This document shows positions 5,832 through 14,125 of a stretch of DNA of 19,867 bases, piece after piece. The first letter of the stretch is position 1. Each line of letters opens with the position of its first letter. The stretch is taken from the NCBI GenBank assembly GCA_964486925.1, contig CAZAOY010000047.1, forward strand, positions 1 to 19,867, in the 5' to 3' direction. The DNA comes from CAZAOY01 sp964486925 (GTDB lineage: Bacteria; Bacillota; Clostridia; Oscillospirales; Ruminococcaceae). The notes beneath the pieces are model-generated. The model did not search any database and had not been told where the DNA came from. It saw nothing but the letters and a program-made list of their open reading frames with translations. Made by a program: the position numbers and the translations under genes.

Positions 5832-7300
5832 TGGCAAACCGTGAAACCGCAGTCTTTAAATCCCTAATGATTATTGAAGAGAGTGTAACAAAAAAGCTGA
5901 CTGTTGAGAATATTGCAGGTAGCATATATCTCTCAAAGTACCACTATCAGCGGTTGTTTCGTGAGATTGTGGGGGAGAGCGTGATGGAATATGTCACCAA
6001 GCGAAGGCTTACACTTGCCGGCAGTGAGCTTTTAGCCACCGACAAAACCATTCTCGACATAGCGTTAGATTTTGGATACAACTCACATGAGGGGTTTACA
6101 CGTGCATTCAAAGCGTACATGGGGGTAACACCCACCCAGTACCGCAGATACGGACTTGCCGCTATCTCTCAAAAACAGATAAAGGAGAGGTTTTCTATGA
6201 CACATTCACAAAATACAGATGAAATTATCAAGGAGTTAAACGAGTTTATAGCAAAAGCAAAGGATACAGTAAATGAGGTAAGAAACGGCCCTGCAACCTG
6301 CTATACCCCATTTTGGGAAAACATTGCAGACCGTACACAGCGACTTGCGGATAGTCTGCAAAACAGTCTAAATCGGATAACCGATATGGAGAAAACACCC
6401 GACAAGATAACGGTAGGATTTACAATTATTAAGCTAATGGAGGACGCTTCATTTGAAACAAACTTAATATGTTTTAACGTAAACCTAATGCTTTCAAGGG
6501 GTAATGAGGGTGATACTAAGCTATATAAGCCGTTCTGTGAAAGATTTAAGGAGCTTGCTAAGGTTTCATCCATCAAGGCAGGCCGTGTGACAAAGCTGTT
6601 TAACGAGCTTTTCGCACTTATTATGGAGGAGATGAGAGGTAGCGCTTTGACAAGGCTCTCTGACATTGTTGCACAAGGGAAGAATGCAGTAGACAGCCTA
6701 CAAGGGTACTTATACATTAAGTACGAGGTTTCATACCTTGTAGATCAGCTGTCACGCCTAAAACCTGAACAGGTTACGGTGCAGTATCTTGAGGATACGC
6801 TGTTTAAGCTTGACATTATCGCCTTTGCGGCAGATATGGATATCTTCCGTCGCCCTGACCACAAGGGGATGTTTGAGGGGATAAAGGGATTTCGTGATAG
6901 CTTGCTGTCGGCGATAGATTACTTCTCGTCCATCGTCATTCCTAAGGACACCCCTGTGGCAGAGCGACCGCTGGCTAAGCATTTTACCGACATATCATTT
7001 CAGGGCAACATCCTAGCCTTTTACATTAATGGCGAGGTATCGGATGAGAAGCTAGGCAGACTTTTAACACAGGAACAGAAGGACGAATTTGGCAGTATAT
7101 CAACAAAGCTTCGAGAGTTAATCCAGTACTGTCAAAGTGCTACCGACACTTCGGCATTCAAGGTTATTGCAGACATGTTATATGAAATTAGCGATAGCTT
7201 AGTAGCACAGGCGGATAGCTTAGAAAAGCAGGGTGGCGCAGTTAGATTTTTAGCAGGTGAGTGCAGAGCGCTAGGGGATAGCATAAACTCAAGATCATGA
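5798..7300 (+). CDS. AraC-type DNA-binding regulator with a long unknown C-terminal domain
   Basis: Residues about 20-125 are a complete AraC/XylS double helix-turn-helix: LTVENIAGSIYLSKYHYQRL, then ILDIALDFGYNSHEGFTRAF and MGVTPTQYRR. Unusually, the DNA-binding domain is N-terminal and is followed by about 375 residues, mostly helical, that match no effector domain I can name. No membrane helix is visible. The ATG at 5798 follows AAGGAG by six bases. Inside the gene, AAAGGAGAGG (6181-6190) lies six bases before an in-frame ATG at 6197 (residue 134), right at the domain junction, so a separate C-terminal product of about 367 residues might be made. The gene is monocistronic between the upstream inverted repeat and a strong terminator. 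It may regulate itself through the repeated GTCTACTAGAC words. Confidence 0.8.
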   Translation: MLVSDNLSTRRLANRETAVFKSLMIIEESVTKKLTVENIAGSIYLSKYHYQRLFREIVGESVMEYVTKRRLTLAGSELLATDKTILDIALDFGYNSHEGFTRAFKAYMGVTPTQYRRYGLAAISQKQIKERFSMTHSQNTDEIIKELNEFIAKAKDTVNEVRNGPATCYTPFWENIADRTQRLADSLQNSLNRITDMEKTPDKITVGFTIIKLMEDASFETNLICFNVNLMLSRGNEGDTKLYKPFCERFKELAKVSSIKAGRVTKLFNELFALIMEEMRGSALTRLSDIVAQGKNAVDSLQGYLYIKYEVSYLVDQLSRLKPEQVTVQYLEDTLFKLDIIAFAADMDIFRRPDHKGMFEGIKGFRDSLLSAIDYFSSIVIPKDTPVAERPLAKHFTDISFQGNILAFYINGEVSDEKLGRLLTQEQKDEFGSISTKLRELIQYCQSATDTSAFKVIADMLYEISDSLVAQADSLEKQGGAVRFLAGECRALGDSINSRS

Positions 7301-7345
7301 TATACTGATAGAGTACAGCGCTGAATGGGTGTCAAAATATATTAA

Positions 7346-7395
7346 AAGGGTATCAGATGTGTTAGCAAAAACACGTCTGATACCCTTGTTTTTTT
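7346..7395 (+). terminator. Strong intrinsic terminator after the AraC-type gene
   Basis: AAGGGTATCAGATGTGTT (7346-7363) pairs with 7370-7387 through 18 pairs, one of them G-U, around a six-base loop. It is followed by seven T (7389-7395). Confidence 0.9.
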
Positions 7396-7426
7396 GATCC
7401 ATAATATCTTTTTTATTTAACAGTGC

Positions 7427-7443
7427 CATTAGTTTTACATGTT
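7427..7443. repeat. Left copy of a 17-bp direct repeat
   Basis: CATTAGTTTTACATGTT is repeated exactly at 8110-8126 and brackets the AT-rich segment with the frameshifted membrane gene. The flanking bases differ on both sides. Confidence 0.75.
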
Positions 7444-7465
7444 AAAACATAAATAATCTTTGAAT

Positions 7466-8007
7466 TTAGATCTTAATACCCCTTTTTGATACCCTCAAAA
7501 CAATACTCACAATGACAAATGACACGATAGATAAACCAATCCCAATCCATAATATAGGCTTTGTTGAATATACGTAACGCAGAATGTAATCGGCTGAATC
7601 CATTGATTTAAAAGCTTTGTTTATGCTGTATAGATAGAAGATAGCTGTAGTATTTACAAAAAGGCTGGTAATACAACTAACCCTAATCTAAATAGATTTA
7701 GGCTTACTATCGCTAGAGATACTATTATAAGTAATATACTAATTACCGAAATTCTATTAAAGACACATCCTAACTGTTCTAATGGTAAAGAAATCATAAT
7801 ACTTGAAGTAAAAAATATGCTTCCATCTTTTGGGCTTAACAAATCTATCATTGGCATAGATATAAAAAAGTAGTTTGAACCTACCGAAACGAACAAAACA
7901 GCAAAAGTCCACAGGTATAATCTAATAGCTGATTTTCTATTAAAACTAGTGTTAATAAATTTGCAGCGATTAAGGTGTAAAATATTTAAAATGTTATCCA
8001 TTACCAT
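7466..8007 (-). pseudogene. Frameshifted small multi-pass membrane protein
   Basis: Reading the minus strand from the ATG at 8007 (GGAG six bases upstream; an in-frame ATG at 8019 is also possible), the frame stops at TAA 7654-7656 after LGLVVLPAFL. One extra T in the T5 run (complement of 7658-7662) continues it as FVNTTAIFYLYSIN down to TAA at 7466-7468, adding 63 residues with another clear membrane helix near PILWIGIGLSIVSFVIVSIV. The restored product is about 181 residues with roughly four hydrophobic segments. I do not recognise the family. Base composition is more AT-rich than the neighbours. A sequencing error in the homopolymer is possible, as is true decay. It has its own promoter, which separates it from the ABC operon. 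Confidence 0.6.
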
Positions 8008-8034
8008 TAAATTCTCCATAACTAATATGTTACA

Positions 8035-8063
8035 ATTATATCATATGCCAAGTAGCAAGTAAA
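8035..8063 (-). promoter_or_regulatory. Promoter of the frameshifted membrane gene
   Basis: On the minus strand TTTACT (8058-8063), a 17-base spacer and a perfect TATAAT (8035-8040) preceded by TGA form an extended -10 promoter. It directs transcription into 8019-7466 with a short leader. Confidence 0.65.
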
Positions 8064-8109
8064 TGAGTAAATTAAAATTAATATATTATCAATAAACAAA
8101 ATCTTACGA

Positions 8110-8126
8110 CATTAGTTTTACATGTT
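8110..8126. repeat. Right copy of a 17-bp direct repeat
   Basis: CATTAGTTTTACATGTT is identical to 7427-7443. It lies 20 bases past the stop of the last ABC operon gene, so the segment between the copies starts right at the operon's end. Confidence 0.75.
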
Positions 8127-8145
8127 TTGCTAAATACCCCTAACC

Positions 8146-9102
8146 CTATTTTGGTATTATTCTAATCTCGCCGTCCTCTAATCTTAATTCTACCATATCC
8201 TTACCGCTTAGCTTTAGTGCACTCATGTAGTCGGCGGGGAGTTGTAGTCTGCCTGCTCGGTCTAGGACGGCAAACTCCTCGTGGGTGTCGGATTCGGATA
8301 CTGTGGTAAGGCCGCCCATGCTTTCAATGGTGTCGAGTGTTGATTTGTAGGATTCCTTCATGTGGTACTCACTGCTGGTTTTACCGTCACGTATCGAGAC
8401 CACACGGCTTACCTTCTTAGACAGCCGCCTGTCGTGGGTTACTATTACGATGGTAAGCTGTAGGTTTTTAGATAGGTCGGACAGGATGGATACCAATAGA
8501 TCGGAGGTTGCGGTGTCTACTGAGCCTGTTGGTTCGTCCGCTAGTAGCAGTGACGGTTCGTTTGCAAGCGCTATAGCTATCGCGATACGTTGTTGCTCCC
8601 CGCCTGACAGCTCGGCTAGGCGGTTATTCTTGCGGTGGGACATCCCCACCATCTCAAGCAGTTCATTCGCCCTGCCCGCCTTAAATCTACGGCATAATCG
8701 CATTAAAACCTCGATATTCTCCTTAGCGGTAAGGTAGGGGATAAGGTTTCTAGCGGAGTTTTGCCAGACAAAACCTACCGTTTTGCTCTTGTACTCTATC
8801 ATATCCTTCTCGGAGATTCGGGTTAGATCCTTGCCCGCTACACGGAGTATCCCCGCTGAAGGGGTATCAAGTCCGCCTAGCATGTTTAGTAGGGTGGATT
8901 TTCCGCTCCCGCTGTTGCCGATTATCGCCATCATCTCGCCCTTTTTTACGGTGAGATCAAGACCTTGAAGTGCCAAAACCTCAATCTCCTTGGTTTTGTA
9001 GATCTTCACAAGGTTTTCGCAGAATATCATGTTATCCTGTTCTTGCTTTGGTTCTTTATCCTTTGGGTCTACCTGTATATCCTTATCTGCTTTGTTACTC
9101 AA
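8146..9102 (-). CDS. ABC transporter ATPase with AbrB/SpoVT-like C-terminal tail
   Basis: This 318-residue ATP-binding subunit has Walker A GNSGSGKS (62-69), a Q-loop in FVWQNS (Q114), the signature LSGGEQQR (165-172), Walker B LLLADE (185-190) and H-loop H223. It resembles LolD/MacB-type ATPases but extends beyond them: residues about 277-318 read VLDRAGRLQLPADY...VELRLEDGEIRIIPK, the pattern of an AbrB/SpoVT beta domain. A hydrophilic 24-residue N-terminal extension also precedes the usual start. The start is TTG at 9102, which overlaps the upstream ATPase gene by eight bases and has GGTGAG just before it; an ATG at codon 25 is the alternative. It is the last gene of the export operon. With two ATPases for one permease, a heterodimer is likely. 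Confidence 0.85.
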   Translation of the reverse strand: MSNKADKDIQVDPKDKEPKQEQDNMIFCENLVKIYKTKEIEVLALQGLDLTVKKGEMMAIIGNSGSGKSTLLNMLGGLDTPSAGILRVAGKDLTRISEKDMIEYKSKTVGFVWQNSARNLIPYLTAKENIEVLMRLCRRFKAGRANELLEMVGMSHRKNNRLAELSGGEQQRIAIAIALANEPSLLLADEPTGSVDTATSDLLVSILSDLSKNLQLTIVIVTHDRRLSKKVSRVVSIRDGKTSSEYHMKESYKSTLDTIESMGGLTTVSESDTHEEFAVLDRAGRLQLPADYMSALKLSGKDMVELRLEDGEIRIIPK

Positions 9103-9772
9103 CTATCTCACCGTCCTCAAGGGTATATATTTTGTCCGCCATCTCCATAAGTCCAGGGTCATGGGTGGTCATTATTATTGTGGCATTTTCTGTCTTAATT
9201 AGCGTCTTAAACAGCTTTAGCACCTGTAACCCTGTAACGGTGTCTAGCTCGGCGGTAGGCTCGTCGGCAAAGATAATCTGCGGGCGGTGGGCGATGGCAC
9301 GTGCAATCGCTACACGTTGCTGTTCACCCCCCGACATCTCGGACGGCATATGATACATCCTGTTAGCCAGTCCTACCATATTAAGACATTCCTTTGCCCG
9401 CTCTTGCCGTACCTTTGACCGCTTTTCCCCCGCAATACGCATACCAAACTCGACGTTCTCAAACGCATTCATGCTCCCAATTAACGCTACCGATTGGAAC
9501 ACAAACCCTATATTCTCCCGTCTAAACTGCTGTAGCTGTCGCTGTGACATCCCCCCGAGCACCTGCCCTTGAAACAGCACCCCACCGCTAGTGGGGGTAT
9601 CTAAAGCGCTTAGTATATTCATAAGGGTGGTCTTACCCGATCCCGACCGTCCCTTTAGCATTGTAAGCTTCTCTTTCTCGGCAGATACGCTTACATTTTT
9701 AAGCGCATGGATGGTGGAAACCCCCGCAACAAACTGTTTAGAAATATTTTCAGCAATAAGTATACCTGACAT
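9095..9772 (-). CDS. ABC transporter ATP-binding protein (LolD/MacB type)
   Basis: The 225-residue length is normal for this class. Walker A is GRSGSGKT (41-48), Q-loop FVFQS (Q93), signature MSGGEQQR (146-153), Walker B IIFADE (166-171) and H-loop H204. It powers the FtsX-type permease encoded immediately upstream, whose stop overlaps this ATG by one base (TAATG), a sign of translational coupling. The following ATPase gene overlaps its end by eight bases. It acts on the inner face of the membrane. Confidence 0.92.
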   Translation of the reverse strand: MSGILIAENISKQFVAGVSTIHALKNVSVSAEKEKLTMLKGRSGSGKTTLMNILSALDTPTSGGVLFQGQVLGGMSQRQLQQFRRENIGFVFQSVALIGSMNAFENVEFGMRIAGEKRSKVRQERAKECLNMVGLANRMYHMPSEMSGGEQQRVAIARAIAHRPQIIFADEPTAELDTVTGLQVLKLFKTLIKTENATIIMTTHDPGLMEMADKIYTLEDGEIVE

Positions 9773-12624
9773 TAATCTTCCCCTAACTTTAACGCTTTTG
9801 TAATGTTTATCTTAACGATTAACCGCCATAGGACAACCACTGCAATGCATAGCATTACAAACGCTATAGCTATTACCCTTAGATAATCTGTGGCTGTAGT
9901 CTGGATTAGATAAGGCGGTACTTGGTTACTGGCATTTGTTGCAATCTCGAGTATCGGGACAAATAGCCTTGCCGCAACCGTTCCCGCCCCGATACCTGCT
10001 ATTACCGAAACAAGGCTAATAAACAGCTGTTCATACACAAGTATCATAATAACGCTTCCCCTAGACATCCCCATTGATTGAAGGATACCTAGCTGTAGAG
10101 TTCTGGACTTAATATCCAGAATCCAGTAGATTAAAAATCCTACAAAGCAGACAAACATTATAAGGATAAATCCGATGGTTAACATGCCGTTTATCCCTTG
10201 GATCATAGGGTCGTTCTTTCTTGCGGTCACTAGCTGATTTGCAGAGGTTACATTGTTTACCGAGATCTTTGCAGACTCTATCTCGTCGTAAAACTGCTGT
10301 GTAGTAGCGTTTTTGCTTAGTGAGATAAAAAGCTCATACGGCTCTAGTCTACTAATGCTTTGGATGTAGGATAGGTTTGCTACCACAAGATAGTTTTTGC
10401 CTAGCTTGGTTTCCGTGTTAATTGGGTTAAAGGTCGGCCAGTAGTCCACAAAGCCATATACAACACCCTTTATGTTGTTCTGATCATCATAGTTTATATT
10501 AATCTCGTCACCCTGCTTGATATCGTTGTCCTCCATAAAATTTTTAGTGAGCAGTACCGCGCGGGGGTTTTGAGCTAGCGCTTTTAGATAGGAATAGGTG
10601 GAGTATGGGTTAAGGTGGGGTCTGCTCCACGCAACCTTCATAAAGGTGGACGGCTCGATTGCCATTAGTGTAGAGCGGGTTTCCTTGCCCCCAAGGTAGA
10701 CGTTTGCCCGCTTCTTTGTAAGCACCTTTGATACGGTATCCACCGAATCCAGCTCCTTTATAGGGTCTATGAGCGGTTCATACAGGTAGATAGGCTTTTC
10801 GGCATTTGAAGGGGGAAGGCCGATGGTTGGGGCGATGTTCATATAGTGAGTACCATCAGAGTTGTACGGCTCCCATGCGCCAGTAAGCCTTATATCTGCG
10901 CCGTTATTATACCTAATCCTATCCTCCTCATTGCTGTTAATCGTCCTAGCACAGGTTGCGTCAAACACCCCTGTAGCTAGCGTTAGGATTAAAAACAGCA
11001 TAATAAAGTTATTCTTGGTGGTGGAACGTGATATCGTCAAAAACGAAAAGTATAGGTTTTTGTTCATTATCCTTTTAAATGCAAAGAAGATTAGCTTTAG
11101 CAGTAGGGGATACACCCTAACAAAGAGTAAACCTAAACCAAATATAAACATGGTGGAGGCTAGAAACACCATAGGGTCTACTGGGAAATCCGTCTTGTCC
11201 GCCCCTGTAGCCATTAGCACCATCTGGCGGGTTTTATACTGGTTTAAAGCATACAGCGATACCACAATCAATAAAACATCAAGGCAAAGCTTCTGCCAGA
11301 TAGGAATACCGCCCTTGCGGCTTTTCTTTATCTTATGCTCTACAATAGAGGTGTTAATCCCACCATACACAGGGATTAACATCATAATAATAAAGGTAAG
11401 CCCTACAATTAAAGCGTAAATATATATAGTACCTGTAATTACTACAGGTAGGGGAGCACGTCCGATAAACTCTAAAAATCCGTTAGCAGAGCCTAGTAGC
11501 TTACTTGAGAAAAAAGCTAAAAATGGCCCAACCGCAACCGCAACCGCCGCTAACACCATGCTTTGCAGTAGGTAGATAACCATAACCTGCACCGAGGTGC
11601 AACCACGGCTCTTAAGCACTGAAATCTCATTTTTATCGTACCCCACCGTCTGCTTAGCGACCATAACTATGTAGAAAACTATCATAAGCAGAAGCGGCAC
11701 CTGTAGCACCCAAAGCACCATGGTAAGGTCGGCACGGCGCACCTTATACTTCTCAAAGATACTGTTCATGGAGGCGCTTAGGTAGGTTTGGGTCTGACTT
11801 AGCTTGGTCTTGTTGTCCTTTAGTACGGTAACAAGCCTGTCGATATCCGCCATCTTTATTTTGGTGTAATCGAAGGAATAGATAATGTTAATCCCGCCTA
11901 GATACGCACCGCTTTGCTCGGTAACAAAGGTTTTCTCAAATAACTTTGTATTCATTATCATCCGCTTGTTAGTGTCGCTGTTGCTTCTGCCCCAGAATAG
12001 GGCATTGTTTGAAAACTGATATACCCCGACAATCCTTACAGGGATGGGTGTACTGTTCTCGTTTGTGTTAAGCACAAGGTTATACTCCTTGCCCAGTAGC
12101 CATTCTTTAGACTTAATCGACATCTCGTGTACCATTACCTCGATAACGCCGTCGTCTACGGTATCATTCGGAAGTCTACCCGATACTATCACCGCCTCCT
12201 CCTCTACACCATAGAGCGCGGTGAGGTGGGAATTGGTTTTACTTCTGTCCTTAATTTGGTTGTCCTCACGTATGGTAACGTTAAAGGATTTGCTATCCAC
12301 CATCTTGCTGGTACATAGCAGTGGGGTGGACATCTGGGAAAGAAAATCCCCCTCTGCCATACCTAATACCTTGTTGTAATGCGCTAGGGTTTTCTTGCCG
12401 TCTTCTCTTGAATAGAAAAACTGGCTGTCAACCGTTACTGTACCTGGATAGTACTTGTTTCTTATCTGAAAGGATTCAAAATCCTTTCTTAACATTCGTT
12501 CTAATATCCCTTGGGTATACATCGGGACAAGACACATCGCTAGCACCGCCAGCAGGCTACCAAATAGCAGACATATCGTCATCCATCTGTTCTTGACCAT
12601 CTTCTTCCATACTATTATAAACAA
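9772..12624 (-). CDS. Large FtsX/MacB-family ABC permease
   Basis: The 950-residue permease contains two FtsX-type halves. One helix near residues 16-36 is followed by a large extracytoplasmic domain (about 40-295), then helices near 303-323, 345-372, 395-420 and 447-460. The second half opens near FIMLFLILTLATGVF and carries another extracytoplasmic domain before three C-terminal helices. The cytoplasmic coupling segment EISVLKSRGCTSVQVMVIYL (333-352) is echoed by LGILQSMGMSRGSVIMILVY near the end, the family hallmark. TTG at 12624 is the start: GGGGG lies six bases before it, and the next ATG (codon 9) would cut the N-terminus. Such mechanotransmission-type transporters expel peptides, lipoproteins or drugs rather than importing solutes. 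The substrate here is unknown. It lies 144 bases after the adaptor gene. Confidence 0.88.
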   Translation of the reverse strand: MFIIVWKKMVKNRWMTICLLFGSLLAVLAMCLVPMYTQGILERMLRKDFESFQIRNKYYPGTVTVDSQFFYSREDGKKTLAHYNKVLGMAEGDFLSQMSTPLLCTSKMVDSKSFNVTIREDNQIKDRSKTNSHLTALYGVEEEAVIVSGRLPNDTVDDGVIEVMVHEMSIKSKEWLLGKEYNLVLNTNENSTPIPVRIVGVYQFSNNALFWGRSNSDTNKRMIMNTKLFEKTFVTEQSGAYLGGINIIYSFDYTKIKMADIDRLVTVLKDNKTKLSQTQTYLSASMNSIFEKYKVRRADLTMVLWVLQVPLLLMIVFYIVMVAKQTVGYDKNEISVLKSRGCTSVQVMVIYLLQSMVLAAVAVAVGPFLAFFSSKLLGSANGFLEFIGRAPLPVVITGTIYIYALIVGLTFIIMMLIPVYGGINTSIVEHKIKKSRKGGIPIWQKLCLDVLLIVVSLYALNQYKTRQMVLMATGADKTDFPVDPMVFLASTMFIFGLGLLFVRVYPLLLKLIFFAFKRIMNKNLYFSFLTISRSTTKNNFIMLFLILTLATGVFDATCARTINSNEEDRIRYNNGADIRLTGAWEPYNSDGTHYMNIAPTIGLPPSNAEKPIYLYEPLIDPIKELDSVDTVSKVLTKKRANVYLGGKETRSTLMAIEPSTFMKVAWSRPHLNPYSTYSYLKALAQNPRAVLLTKNFMEDNDIKQGDEININYDDQNNIKGVVYGFVDYWPTFNPINTETKLGKNYLVVANLSYIQSISRLEPYELFISLSKNATTQQFYDEIESAKISVNNVTSANQLVTARKNDPMIQGINGMLTIGFILIMFVCFVGFLIYWILDIKSRTLQLGILQSMGMSRGSVIMILVYEQLFISLVSVIAGIGAGTVAARLFVPILEIATNASNQVPPYLIQTTATDYLRVIAIAFVMLCIAVVVLWRLIVKINITKALKLGED

Positions 12625-12768
12625 AGGTTACCCCCTACTACGAAGTCTTTACAGGGTGTTCTGGTTATACATTCCAACACACAAAGCTTCGATATCCATT
12701 CTGAATTAAGAGGTAGCTCCCACATTTGAAACTACCACCGTTATCGTCAAACTGCTTAAGAAGGCAGG
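12625..12768 (-). other. Spacer between adaptor and permease genes with a weak hairpin
   Basis: The 144-base spacer has no ORF with a ribosome binding site. On the minus-strand transcript the segments at 12730-12736 and 12712-12718 can pair over seven positions including one G-U, with an 11-base loop and no T-tract. It could tune downstream expression. No convincing internal promoter was seen. Confidence 0.35.
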
Positions 12769-13785
12769 CTAGTTGATAATAACCTCTTCGCCCGCTTCGA
12801 CACCCGTTATAATCTGGGTTTGGGTAGCGTTTTCTATCCCTGTTTCCACAAGTCGTTCTACCTTGGTGTTATCCTCCCACACAAGAAGATACTTCTTACC
12901 GCCGTAGATCTTTATAGCGTTAGTCGGTACAAGTACGGCGTTGTCGTCCTTGCTTACCAGTAGCTTTACCGTTACGTCAGATCCTAAGGCAAACTCCTCA
13001 GGAAGCTGTTTAAACTTAATCACAATCTTGCTCTTTAGCGCTTGCTCCAGCTCCTCATCCTGTTCCTTTACCTTTAAAGCGGCGGTTGGGGTCATTACAA
13101 CTCTGCCCTTATACTCCTTTTTGCCGTAGGTAACTACCACCTCATCGTTAAGCCCGAACCTGCCCATACTATCGTCAGAGCAAACCACCCTAAGGTTATC
13201 AGGGTCGGCTATTACACAAAGGATGGATCTTGCCGCAATCTGTTCCCCTACCATGTAGTTAGAGAGTGAGATTATCTTACCGTCAAACGGTGCGGTAATC
13301 TGGGATTTTTGTAGCTCGGTTTGTAGCTCGCTTAGTGTAAGCTTAGCAAGCTCTAGATCAAGCTGCGCATTGGTATAGACAGCGTACTGCTTGGTTTTAT
13401 ATGACTCGCTAAGGTTTATCTCTGCTTTTTTTACCATAATCTTCTGGCGCTTTATCTGGGACTCGATAGCTTCGTTGTCAAGCTCGGCAAGAACCTGCCC
13501 CTTTTTAACAAAATCCCCTTCTTTTATATGTATAGCGTTAATAAATCCACCGCGGTAGGTAAAGGATAACCCAGCCTGTCGTTCGGACACAGCGCTAGCC
13601 TTGGCGGTTATAATCTTTTCGATTTTGCCGATCTCTGCCTTTACGGTTTTGTACTCTATCTTCTGGGCTTCGATTATTGGCGGAATTAATTCGGCTTCCT
13701 CTTGCGGTAGCATAACACAACCCGACAGCGCTACCGATGTGATAACCGTGGCTAATATGCTAACCCTTGACCTCTTTCTATCCAT
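12769..13785 (-). CDS. Membrane-fusion (HlyD/MacA-like) lipoprotein adaptor
   Basis: The 338-residue protein begins with a lipoprotein signal, MDRKRSRVSILATVITSVA followed by the lipobox LSGC, with Cys23 as the acylation site. Next come the first half of a biotinyl-lipoyl-like domain (GGFINAIHIKEGDFVKKGQV), a helical hairpin (about 105-155), and the return strand SQITAPFDGKIISLSNYMVG. Beta-barrel and C-terminal domains end in GVEAGEEVIIN. This is the periplasmic adaptor architecture, and in monoderms such proteins (YknX is the model) assist FtsX-type exporters. AAAGGGGAA lies just before the ATG at 13785. It is first in the operon, behind a near-consensus promoter. Confidence 0.88.
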   Translation of the reverse strand: MDRKRSRVSILATVITSVALSGCVMLPQEEAELIPPIIEAQKIEYKTVKAEIGKIEKIITAKASAVSERQAGLSFTYRGGFINAIHIKEGDFVKKGQVLAELDNEAIESQIKRQKIMVKKAEINLSESYKTKQYAVYTNAQLDLELAKLTLSELQTELQKSQITAPFDGKIISLSNYMVGEQIAARSILCVIADPDNLRVVCSDDSMGRFGLNDEVVVTYGKKEYKGRVVMTPTAALKVKEQDEELEQALKSKIVIKFKQLPEEFALGSDVTVKLLVSKDDNAVLVPTNAIKIYGGKKYLLVWEDNTKVERLVETGIENATQTQIITGVEAGEEVIIN

Positions 13786-13824
13786 CTGTATTCCCCTTTT
13801 CGTGATATCTGTTTTGTGAATACT

Positions 13825-13853
13825 ATTATACTCCTGTTTTGCTATAAGGTCAA
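13825..13853 (-). promoter_or_regulatory. Promoter of the export operon
   Basis: On the minus strand TTGACC (13848-13853), exactly 17 bases, then TATAAT (13825-13830). Transcription would begin about 30 bases before the adaptor ATG. No obvious operator palindrome overlaps it. Confidence 0.8.
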
Positions 13854-14020
13854 TAGGTTTAATAAAATTTAAGAGTGAATAGCTTAATTTTTATGATAAT
13901 TACTAAAATATTTGTTGTGAAAATATACAGATAATTTATATATAGCAGATATAACAATCTATTTAGTCTTTAAATATCTTTATTTGGATAATCAAAAAAG
14001 GTATCTGTAGTATTAACAAA
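13854..14020. other. AT-rich intergenic stretch with no supported feature
   Basis: Between the export-operon promoter and the paired hairpins, this AT-rich stretch holds no ORF with a ribosome binding site and no clear repeat. Confidence 0.5.
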
Positions 14021-14049
14021 ACTATGTAACGCAATATGTGTTACATAGT
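14021..14049 (-). terminator. Second hairpin downstream of the poly-cysteine gene
   Basis: ACTATGTAAC (14021-14030) is reverse-complemented at 14040-14049 around nine bases. On the minus strand the stem is followed by TTTTG, so it can act as an intrinsic terminator for the gene ending at 14126, behind the longer hairpin at 14054-14108. Confidence 0.55.
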
Positions 14050-14053
14050 CAAA

Positions 14054-14108
14054 TAATACGGGAACAGTAGTAAATCCTCATAGAAGATTTACTACTGTTC
14101 CCGTATTA
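14054..14108. repeat. 23-bp perfect inverted repeat after the poly-cysteine gene
   Basis: The arms at 14054-14076 and 14086-14108 match perfectly around a nine-base loop. The repeat lies 17 bases past the stop of the poly-cysteine gene. It shares AACAGTAG in its left arm with the 26-bp repeat at 5565-5626. It has no T-tract of its own. Confidence 0.75.
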
Positions 14109-14125
14109 GGTATTGACCTAGAAAA

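Noticed and set aside
8360..9353. Several plus-strand ORFs across the two ATPase genes
   Set aside because: They are antisense to Walker A, signature and Walker B motifs of intact ATPases and have Ser/Arg-rich shadow composition.
10862..11419. Plus-strand ORF of 185 codons within the permease
   Set aside because: It is antisense to a clearly conserved FtsX-type permease, lacks a ribosome binding site and has no recognisable domain.
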